Shown here: positions 56,150-64,000 of the stretch, in pieces
How positions within the stretch are numbered: position 1 is the first letter of the stretch
Layout of the letters: each line of letters begins with the position of its first letter
DNA from: Aurelia coerulea
Lineage: Eukaryota; Cnidaria; Scyphozoa; Semaeostomeae; Ulmaridae
DNA: 64,000 bases
Assembly (NCBI GenBank): GCA_039566865.1
Contig: CM076944.1
Location: 11,244,501-11,308,500, forward strand
Reading direction: 5' to 3'
Notes under the pieces: generated by a model
Databases searched by the model: none
What the model saw: only the letters and a program-made list of their open reading frames with translations
What the model was told of the DNA's origin: nothing
Position numbers and translations under genes: made by a program

Positions 56150-57973
56150 TTTCATTTCATTTCATTTTAAATTCTTTAAACAGGGTTAAGTATACAGTTA
56201 AATGCTGGTTTCTAAATTGCCCTGTAAAATAATAACAAAATAAAGATATCTAATCAAAATTTACAAGTAACGATAAAGATGAAAATAAAACTGGTATGTA
56301 AATAAGGAGTTCAACCGAAAAGATTACTGGCTGGTTTTATATGCAGCTTTGAATCGATTTAAGGTCGATGCTGTCTTGACATCAGCGTTAAGGTTATTCC
56401 ATAATCGTGCTCCTCTATAAGCAAAGCACCGTTGACCACTGGACGTTTTTAGGAAAGGCAGCTTCAGGTCTGTATTTGTATTTCGAAGCACTCTAATACC
56501 ATTATCCGACAACCTCTCGAACAAAGTTGCAAGGTAATTGGGAGCTTCCTCATTAATTGACCTGTACACCATCCTTGCGGTTTCCATGTCAATAAGTTCT
56601 CTGACCGTTTGCCATTCTAGTTCCTTCAGAAGTGGCTGTGAGGACGCATCGTAAGGGCTGTTTGTAGCTATCCTCACGGCACGGTTTTGTAGTTTCTGTA
56701 GTTTGTTTAAGGCAGTGGTACTACAGACTCCCCATACGGAACAACAGGATCGGAAATATGGCTCGATAAGACTTCTGTACATTGACTGAATCGTAGTTAG
56801 AGGGAGATATGTTTTCGCATAACGTAACATTCCGATTCCTTTTGATGTCTTTTTAATTATAGCGGAAATATGATCATCCCAATTTAGAAATTGGTCAACT
56901 TCGATCCCCAGGTATTTTGTGTGCTTAATCTCCGAAACTGGTTCTTCACCAATAACAATTTGCACTTTTTGTGTTTCAGAGTTTTCAATGTCTTTCAACT
57001 TCTTTCTACCTCCTATGAGGAGATTTTGTGTTTTGGCGACATTGAGAGATAACTTATTTGATTCCAACCAGGTTTTTAAACAAAGAAGGTCGGAATTGAC
57101 ACTTTCGTTTATGGTGGGGATAGAATCCGATGAAAACGAAATGCTAGTGTCATCTGCATACATATTCACCTCAGAGTAATTTAGTGATAGGTGTAGGTCG
57201 TTGATGTAGAGTAAAAAGAGGAGAGGCCCTAAGCATGAACCTTGTGGAACGCCACATGTAACGTCCTCAAGTTCAGAGATCTGCCCATTTACCTTACAAC
57301 ATTGTTTTCTGTTCGAGAGGTATGAATGAAACCAGCGTAATTCCTTATCTTTTAATCCATACAGGGAAAGCTTCTTGAGAAGAATCTCATGATTAACTGT
57401 GTCAAAGGCCTTCTTTAGATCTATGAATGTTACTGAAGTGAATTTGCCTTTGTCTATGTTCAGATACCAGTCATTCGTGCACTTTAGTAAGCAAGTTAAA
57501 ACTGAGTGCAACCTTCTAAAGCCTGACTGCTTCGAGTAAAGAAGCTTGTTATTGTTAAGGAAAGAATACATCTGGTCAAATATAGGTTTTTCGAATAGAC
57601 GAGAAACAACAGGTAAAACAGAGATGGGTCGATAATTTGACCGATCATCAGCTGGACCAGCTTTATAAATAGGGGCAACCCGTGCAATTTTCCAACTGTC
57701 AGGAAATAACCCCTGAGACATAGATAGATTGAACAATTGGCTCAGAGGACTGGCAAGGATCGGCATCCCAATTTTGAGAAAATAGCTGGAAATGAGGTCC
57801 AGACCAAAACTTTTAGAGGTCTTGAACTTACTCATTGCTTTGACAAGTTGTTGGGGCGATATTGGAGAAAATGAAAACGACACTTTTTCAGGATTTACAG
57901 TAACCTCTCCTTCTAGGAGGGAGTTCTTGGTATTTGGGATTTCCTGACTTAGTTGATCACCAACATTGCAAAA
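56150..57973 (-). mobile_element. 5'-truncated CR1/L2-like LINE in TTAA element
   Basis: The 3' end (plus-strand left) is a TTTCA pentamer repeat, i.e. a TGAAA tail on the element strand, typical of L2-like 3' ends. The 5' end stops within the RT-connecting region at FFCNVGD. Short duplication GAATA at 56145-56149 and 57974-57978; the empty site is visible in the other family H copy (TTTGAATAGCCAATTG, about 34872-34887). Endonuclease and ORF1 are absent. Confidence 0.88.
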
Positions 57974-58090
57974 GAATAGCCTATTGTCTAAAGAGCAACA
58001 GGTTTTGATGTTATTGCTTATATCTTTTGTAGTTTTGGGGAAAAGAGCAACCTTAATTTGCCACGAATCAGAATGAGACATAAGTTTCAA
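56324..58090 (-). CDS. LINE reverse transcriptase, open but 5'-truncated
   Basis: 588 codons without a stop. About the first 39 residues (58090-57974) are read from the flanking TTAA element, not the LINE, so the ATG is accidental. The rest has FKTSKSFGLDLIS, RSNYRPISVLPVVSRLFEK, SGFRRLHSV, FIDLKKAFDTVNH, GVPQGSCLGPLLF, catalytic YADD (about residue 311-314), LGIEVDQFLNW and a C-terminal RGARLWNNL block. Complete RT but no endonuclease, so it should not be autonomous. The lack of damage suggests recent insertion. An older relative lies at 61000-62165. Confidence 0.88.
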   Translation of the reverse strand: MKLMSHSDSWQIKVALFPKTTKDISNNIKTCCSLDNRLFFCNVGDQLSQEIPNTKNSLLEGEVTVNPEKVSFSFSPISPQQLVKAMSKFKTSKSFGLDLISSYFLKIGMPILASPLSQLFNLSMSQGLFPDSWKIARVAPIYKAGPADDRSNYRPISVLPVVSRLFEKPIFDQMYSFLNNNKLLYSKQSGFRRLHSVLTCLLKCTNDWYLNIDKGKFTSVTFIDLKKAFDTVNHEILLKKLSLYGLKDKELRWFHSYLSNRKQCCKVNGQISELEDVTCGVPQGSCLGPLLFLLYINDLHLSLNYSEVNMYADDTSISFSSDSIPTINESVNSDLLCLKTWLESNKLSLNVAKTQNLLIGGRKKLKDIENSETQKVQIVIGEEPVSEIKHTKYLGIEVDQFLNWDDHISAIIKKTSKGIGMLRYAKTYLPLTTIQSMYRSLIEPYFRSCCSVWGVCSTTALNKLQKLQNRAVRIATNSPYDASSQPLLKELEWQTVRELIDMETARMVYRSINEEAPNYLATLFERLSDNGIRVLRNTNTDLKLPFLKTSSGQRCFAYRGARLWNNLNADVKTASTLNRFKAAYKTSQ

Positions 58091-58416
58091 AGAGTTTATG
58101 TCACTGATATACCTACGAGACGGCCCTTGAAGAAATTGTTAATATCATGGAAGCAAAGAAGTATATTTCTTCGTAAATGAGAAGTATACACTATGAAGGA
58201 AGTGGACACAAAGGAAGAGCCATCTACTGGAACATTGAGGGCTTTTGAAACTAAGTTCCCATTATTGTAGCATATGAGTCAAATCTTTCAATAGTGCACA
58301 GGGAAACCCGCAAATCTTCCAATTTCACGCTTATAAGCCAATGATATCGTCGTATCCCGATCACATGACTGAAAATAAGGCTTTCGAGATAAATTTTCGA
58401 GTACCTTCACGAAAAT
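58051..58416. other. Spacer with a worn copy of fold-back arm sequence
   Basis: 58295-58416 resembles 49085-49210 (CCAATTTCACGCTTATAAGCCAATGA against CCAATTTCATGCTTGTCAGCCAATGA; AAATTTTCGAGTACC). So the 2.9-kb fold-back family has another, diverged member here. Confidence 0.5.
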
Positions 58417-60990
58417 AATTAAAGGCCCCCATTAGCCATGTTTGAAGAATGAGATCATGCACATAGTTTCCTCATCGTAATAGAATATCTATTTGCAATT
58501 GCAATGCACGATTTAGTTTATATCGAAATGGCTGTCGCCTAATAATAACAAGGCCACTTGATGAAGCAGACCAGATTTCTTGATACGCATCATAACTATC
58601 ATATTAGATGTAGCGAGAGTCCAGAGACGTAGGGAACCGGGGGGCACTGAGGGCACGTGCCCCAAGACTTGGCAACAAACCAAAAGGTCCCATTTTTGTC
58701 TCAGGATATGCCCTTTTTAAGGACCTATGCAGACAAAAAGCATTTTAATTATGTTACTATTTACTTTTCACTGTTTCATTGCGAAGGAAATCGGATAATT
58801 ATCAGCATTCATACTATTTTCTTCTATGTATCACATTTTTACCATTAAAAATCTGATGTATATTGAAGTGCCCTTCTTACGAAAAAAAAGGGCCATTGAA
58901 ATGCCGTGCGCCCCTCCAAATTTAAGATGCTTCCTAGTGCCCTGAGTGAAACTAAAGGAAAGCCGACAATATTTACAAATTTTTTACTTTATCCTTACAA
59001 AAGTTGCCAATATAGTAGTGCCACACTTGTTCCTTGATAGTATCATATGGGTTGCTCGGTTCCCTTGTTAAACAGTTATCGATATTGAAGATTTTTCGAA
59101 CAGTAAGGGCAGTGTGCCAGGTCAAAGAGGTCAAATTTTGAAGATTGCCTTGTAATGAGTTGGCAGCTCCATTAATGTTAGGAGCAGGTAGTAATTAGCC
59201 TTAATGAGGAAATGTGCATTTGCAACTATGCCAAATTTGATTGTTAGCCCAAATATCTCAGAATTGTTTTGATTCTATCTATTTACAATGCATATAAATA
59301 TCTCAGATGCTTCGCGGATTGTTTCGATTGTGTGCATAAATAATGCCTATTGTTACAACATTCCTGATTCCTATATAGGTGTATTCCTTCCGGTTGGAGC
59401 AAAAGCCCCTGCATAATGTTTTCATTATTCAAACATAATTAAAGGCCCCCATTAGCCATGTTTGAAGAATGAGATCATGCACATAGCTTGCCTCAAAGTA
59501 ATAGAATATCTATTTGCAATTGCAATGCATGATTCAGTTCATATCAAAATGGATGTAGCCTAATAACGAGCCCACTTGATGAAGCAGATCAGATTTCGTT
59601 ATATGCATCAGATTTATTACATTAGATGTAGCGAGAGTCCAGAGACGTAGAAACTAGAGGGGCACAGGGGGCACGTGCTCCCCAAGATTTAGCAACAAAC
59701 CAAAAGGTGTAATTTTTGTCTCAGGATGTGTCCCTTTTAAAGACTAATGCGGACAGAAAGTAGTTTAATTATGTTATTACTTACTTCTTTATTTGGTTAT
59801 GTTTACTTCTCATTTTGCTTCATTGCGAAGGAAATCGTATATCTATCAGCATTCATACTATTTTCTCCTAGATATAACATTTTTCTCGTCGCAAATCTGA
59901 TGTATATTAAAATGCTCTTCTTATGAAAAAAGTGCCCTTAAATTGCCATGCCCCTCCAAGTTTAAGATGCTTCCTACTGCTCTGATAAAAACTGAAGGAT
60001 GGCCGACAATATTGTATTGGCAAATTGTTTACTTTATCCTGACAAGGTCTGACAAGAGCTGCCACTAAAACAGTGCCACACTTGTTTCTTGATAGTATTA
60101 TATGGGTTTGTTGGTTCCCTTGGCAACAGCTATCTATATCGAAGATTTCAAACAGTAAGGGCAGTGTGCCAGGTCAAAGAGGTCAAATTTTGAAGATTGC
60201 CTTGTAATGATTTGGCAGCTCCATTAATTTTGGGAGCAAGTAGTAATTAGTCTTAATGAGGAAATATCAATTGGCAACTACGCCAAATTTCATTGTTAGC
60301 CCAAATATCTCAGAATTGTTTTGATTCTTTCCATTTACAATGCCTATAAATATCTCAGATGCTTCGCTGATTGTTTCGATTGTGTGCACAAATAATGCCC
60401 ATTGTTACAACATTCCTGATTCCTATGTACCTATCTATATGTCTATATGTCTATATGTCTATATGTCTAGGTGTATTCCTTCCGGTTGGAGCAAAAGCCC
60501 CTGCATAATGTTTTCATTCTTCAAACATAATTAAAGGCCCCCATTAGCCATGTTTGAAGAATGAGATCATGCACATAGCGTGCCTCAAAGTAATAGAACA
60601 TCTATTTGCAATTCGCGATTTAGTTCATATCGAAATGGATGTAGCCTACTAACGAGCCCACTTGATGAAGCAGACCAGATTTCTTGAAATGCATCAGAAG
60701 GATTACATTAGATGTAGCGAGAGTCCAAAGACGTAGGGAACCGGGGGCACTGGGGGCACGTGCCACCCAAGATTTTGCAACAAACCAAAAGGTGCCCTTT
60801 TTGTCTCAAGATGTGCCCCTTTTAAAGACCAATGCGGACAGAAAGTAGTCTAATCTATGTTAGTTTTTATTTCGTGATTGAGTTATGCTTACTTCTCACT
60901 TTGTTTCATTGTGAAGGAAATCGGATATCTATTAGCCTGCATACTATTTTCATCTCTATATCACATTTTCCCGTAAAAAATTAGAAATTA
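58417..60990. repeat. 1.02-1.09-kb tandem repeat, 2.4 units
   Basis: Units start AATTAAAGGCCCCCATTAGC at 58417, 59437 and 60529; the third is partial. Each unit contains an insert-like block beginning CAGAGACGTAGG or CAAAGACGTAGG and ending CTTCCTA(G/C)TGC, with a GGGGGCACGTGCC palindrome, similar to hAT-like MITE ends. Units are only about 90% alike by eye, so this is older than the 449-bp array. No coding. Confidence 0.92.
60427..60470. repeat. CTATATGT octamer microsatellite
   Basis: About 4.5 copies of CTATATGT, present only in the second unit of the 1-kb tandem repeat, accounting for part of its extra length. Confidence 0.92.
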
Positions 60991-60999
60991 GAAATTAAA

Positions 61000-62165
61000 T
61001 TAATTAGAAATAGCAAAGTAAAAATATTTTAAAAATAATAGAACGATCGGCAGGAATCAAAAGTGGTTCCTTCATGCTCTGAAGTTTTGAAGACAGGATT
61101 TAAATTGTTTGAAGGCTTTTGTTAATATTGATTTTGCGTCAAGGCCATTCTATAATTTCACCCCTCTGAAAGAAATGCATTTTTGGCCACATGTTGTTGG
61201 TAGATACGGGACAAAAGATCGGTTTTGGTGTTCCGAAGTTCCCTTGTACTGGTTTCTGACGACCTGTTGAACAGGCATGCAAGAAACGAGGGAGCCTCAT
61301 CATTTGTATACTTGTATACCATTTTAAATGTTTCCGTTACAATCAAATCATTCACTGTCTGCCAGCCTAGTTACTTTATTTACGATTCTAGCTCCATTAT
61401 TTTGTAGTTTTTGCAGTTTGTCTCTTGACGTGATTCCGCATGCCCCCATACTGTGCAACAATATTGAAAACATTGGTCTGCCAGACTTTCATACATTGCA
61501 TACACGTTTTTTTACAAGAAACTTGGTTCAGCAGTTAGTACTAAAAGTTTCTTAATTTCGCATGGAAATTTCAGTGTTTTAGTAGTAAAAGTTTCTTAAT
61601 TTTTTTCTTATTTTTTGGGCCTAAAATTGTGATATTGTTCAAATTTGAGGCTTCTTCTCGACAAAGGGCTTCCATTTTACATTGGCATCGTCATCACGAA
61701 TAAGTCATGCACATTCAGGCAAATAATTACCAATTTTTGCAGTTAAATGTTACTTTTGTTAGAGAGACATAGAATAAAAGAGACATACAGAATTTGAATG
61801 TTAAGAGTTTCTTACCTATTCTTGAGCGTAGTACTAGAGTTTCTTAAATTTTTGGTCATCGTAGTACTAGTTTCTTATAAACCAGTTTCTTATAGTTTGC
61901 ACTGACTTTATTGGGAGGTATTGTTTGGAATAGTGCAGTATTTCTAACGCCTTTGAGATCTCTTTAGTCATAAACAATAAATGCCTTGAGGTATGTGTTG
62001 GCCAACAATTGAGCTGGGGCGTACAGAAAATTAACAAACAGGCGAGGACTGAGTGTAGCTCTCTGAAATTTGATTGCTGCGAAAACAACATCTCATTTGA
62101 AATTAAGTAATTGTACAACTGCTCACAGACAAGTTTTTCAAACAGCCGAGATAAAACACTAGTGA
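61000..62165 (-). pseudogene. Old LINE copy, internally deleted and invaded
   Basis: Minus-strand pieces in order: LSRLF and YNYLISNEMLFSQQSNF, then RELHSVLACLL (RT fingers), a jump to KEISKALEILHYSKQYLP (post-RT), then on the other side of a MITE relative CCTVWG, KLQKLQNNGARI, FKMVYKYTNDEAPSFLACL, RELRNTKTDL, and a frameshifted FRGVKL-stop-NGLDAKSI tail. All match the LINE at 56150-57973 block by block, with the palm domain deleted. Confidence 0.82.
61505..61895. mobile_element. TTTCTTA-rich MITE relative inside LINE
   Basis: TTTTTTTACAAGAAACTTGG at the left and GTTTCTTATAAACCAGTTTC at the right, with TTTCTTAATTT words between, matching the 33328 MITE style. The terminal TACACTCA is lost. 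It interrupts the LINE remnant between its RYAK.YLP and CCTVWG blocks. Confidence 0.65.
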
Positions 62166-62634
62166 CTCAGAAAATTACATTTAATTCAAGTTTTTAACAT
62201 TACGGTTTAGTGCTCTGATACATAGTTAGCACCGTTTTTCAAACAACCCATGTCAAAATTTAAAAAATGCCAAGACGTGACAGAACTAGATTGTATAACA
62301 ACGCGGGATTGATGCGGCTGCGGGGCATCATCAATTTCATTAGTTCTCTGTATATTTCATGAATACCAACTTGCTGTCTTTCAATCGACGTCTTGCTGTC
62401 TTTCAATCGACGTCTTGCTGTCTTTGGGTATTCCACAGTGTCTTTAACTTGATAATTTTGATAAATAACCAAAAAGAATAGGTCAATCTGGTCTATGCTC
62501 CTTCTCAGAAGCTCTGAAAGAGTTTAATCACCCGTATGTTGCTATTGTGCACATTAATTCAACGGGGCCATGTGGATATCTTATAATGATGCCTAATAGG
62601 ACCTTTTGGTGAAAAAGTCCTTAGTTTCAAAGTA
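62166..62634. other. No gene recognised; short tandem duplication
   Basis: TCTTGCTGTCTTTCAATCGACG is repeated three times in part (about 62368-62420), a 22-bp unit. No domain. Confidence 0.5.
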
Positions 62635-63768
62635 TGTGCACTGCTCCAAATTGGTTCAACGAACCAGGAAATGGTGTTCTGACTTTTAGTTTCTATCCAT
62701 TTGAAGTTTGATTTTGTGTGAAAGTTTGAAAAAAAATTCAGGGGGGGGGGGGGTGGCTGTTTTTTTCAGAGTGGTCGGGGCCAACTTTTAGGTAAGCTGC
62801 TTTTGGATGTAATTCCAGAACACCTCATAATCCTTTGATAGTATCCTTTTTACTTTCTATACTCATAATTTATAAGGTCTCTTTAATTTTTTCAGGAACA
62901 ATAGACCAATTATGTGTCACTTGACCTCATCAATGACGTCTTATTTACGAAAATAGCAAAAATTAGTTATCGGTCTTTCTGCGAGGATATTTGGACCCCA
63001 AATGTTTTACAGCGGCAATAAATAGATTAAAGCTGATCAACGAGGTTGTTTCCACCTAAGCTATGTAATTTCGTTTGAATTTTGTGCACCATTGGTCGCA
63101 AACGGTACAAGATTTCCCGGGGGTATCCTCACATAGTACTATTAACGATCAATTTTCCTGCATATCTTGAGAATCTGTTTAACAGTGAGAATTTTTTGAC
63201 TTGAAAGTGTTTAGTTTGTCAAGATATTATCAAAATTTCACCAAATTACTATCCTCAACCCCCTATTTCCCCCTTCCTTCTTCCTTCCAACTCATTTGCT
63301 TACTACTGGGAAAAAAATGCTGATGTCAGCATTTTTTGCAGTAATCAAAACAAAAGTTTCAAAAGGAAAAATGAAGTATGCAACGATCACTTATCATTGA
63401 AGTAGTTTTCATTGCGATATATGGAGAAATTCTCTATTATGGCTGCATTTGTCATTTTTCGGAAAGACTAGAATTTTAATCTCTCTGTCCGCCATCTTGG
63501 ATTTGCGAAAATCAAATTTTTCACTTTATAAGTATATTTTCACCTTCTAACAATGCTTTGATTGGCATAATTTGGTTTCATGAATCAATCTTAGAAAATT
63601 ATAAAGATTTAAAAAAAAGTTGATTTTTTCATTTTTTTCGTGAACACGTGCCAGTTGGTCTTGAATAATTATGACGTCATATCTATTTTTAGAATTATTT
63701 TGTGAAAAATGATAGATCATAAGCACGGCTACCTGCGTGGTGAGTTTCGTCTTCGTAAGTGAAGGGTG
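62635..63768. mobile_element. TTAA MITE family C, copy 2, ends lost
   Basis: Reverse complement of about 11060-12210: GTGGCTGTTTTTTTCAGAGTGG, GTATCCTTTTTACTTTC, ATTGGTCGCAAACGGTA, ATGACGTCAT (63671-63680), ACTTCGTAAGTGAAGG-type end. Neither TTAACCCTATCC terminus is present. Confidence 0.85.
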
Positions 63769-64000
63769 GACATCATCACAGCGTGACGTACCACAACCCT
63801 CCTGCATAGTTCGATCGGAATAGTTTGGATACTTACATTCTCACGAAACATTCTGGTTTACAAAATAGAAGCATTATTGCTGCAATATCGTTGAAGTTTG
63901 CCATCATATACGAAGAACAGTCTCAAAGAAGGCCACGACATCAGACAGAATAAAAACGAAGCCGACATTTGGCCTAACCGGCCTAACGGCGCGAAAACTG
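63769..64000. other. No gene recognised
   Basis: Window end. No domain or repeat edge visible. Confidence 0.35.

Larger units (their letters stand above)
55422..58050. mobile_element. TTAA element, family H, copy 2, split by LINE
   Basis: TTAA at 55422-55425 and CCCTATTCGTACTAAACCGC plus a C-run, then the same interior as 30885-31278 and 34658-34950 in order. It is interrupted at 56149 by the LINE and resumes at 57974 (TAGCCTATTGTCTAAAGAGC ... TTGTAGTTTTGGGGAAAAGAG). The right hairpin and TTAA are missing. Confidence 0.85.

Overview
The window reads as nuclear DNA of an animal. It is AT-rich, has no bacterial-style operons, and is almost entirely a multilayered pile of transposable elements with a few scraps of intron-containing host genes. 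The mix of CR1/L2-like LINEs, BEL/Pao, a PIF1-type helicase, THAP and P2X7-like domains, and multicopy decayed transposon-associated ORFs suggests an early-branching metazoan, probably a cnidarian. That taxon is inference, not proof.

Layout. 1-3243: 3' part of a CR1-type LINE with an SGNH-like ORF1 end and an intact 966-residue endonuclease/reverse transcriptase ORF2. 3.2-5.7 kb: LINE and ORF debris. 5.7-15 kb: a minus-strand host gene with an ILEI/FAM3-type domain, of which two phase-matched exons are visible (13495-13808 and 6664-6820). Its 6.7-kb intron holds two TTAA-flanked MITEs with both ends, part of a third family, an inverted minisatellite pair, a small hAT-like MITE and a decayed multicopy ORF. 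15.4-20.3 kb: a 5'-truncated LINE abutting a PIF1-like helicase pseudogene that is itself split at Walker B by a CCGGGG...CCCGG element. 20.5-28 kb: hAT-like elements with 8-bp target duplications, one holding a nested TTAA MITE, and a reverse-transcriptase fragment. 28.5-28.8 kb: a broken THAP exon. 29.5-35 kb: a TTAA MITE, then a 4.1-kb TTAA element containing a 3.4-kb long-TIR element that contains two 0.39-kb MITEs. 36.8-44 kb: two elements with CAGGGGCGGATCCAG ends and 5-bp duplications, a 449-bp tandem array derived from a TIR element, and a 60-70-bp minisatellite. 45.9-47.1 kb: exon-like pieces of a P2X7-like domain gene. 47.3-51 kb: a BEL/Pao integrase remnant split by a 2.9-kb fold-back element. 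52-55 kb: GGGGTAAAGTGAA elements and one orphan symmetric exon. 55.4-58 kb: a TTAA element split by a truncated LINE with an open reverse transcriptase. 58.4-61 kb: a 1.02-1.09-kb tandem repeat. 61-64 kb: LINE and MITE remnants.

The most unusual signal is that several TTAA-flanked MITE families (12.3, 29.5, 30.9 and 55.4 kb, with weaker relatives at 21.2, 25.9, 51.2 and 53.2 kb) share a set of animal transcription-factor-like sites. These are an RFX X-box palindrome, CCAAT and an E-box at fixed spacing, plus CRE and CArG boxes. All have TTAACCCTA-type ends followed by a G-run/C-run hairpin. Target duplications, nesting order and one near-empty paralogous site can be read directly in the sequence.
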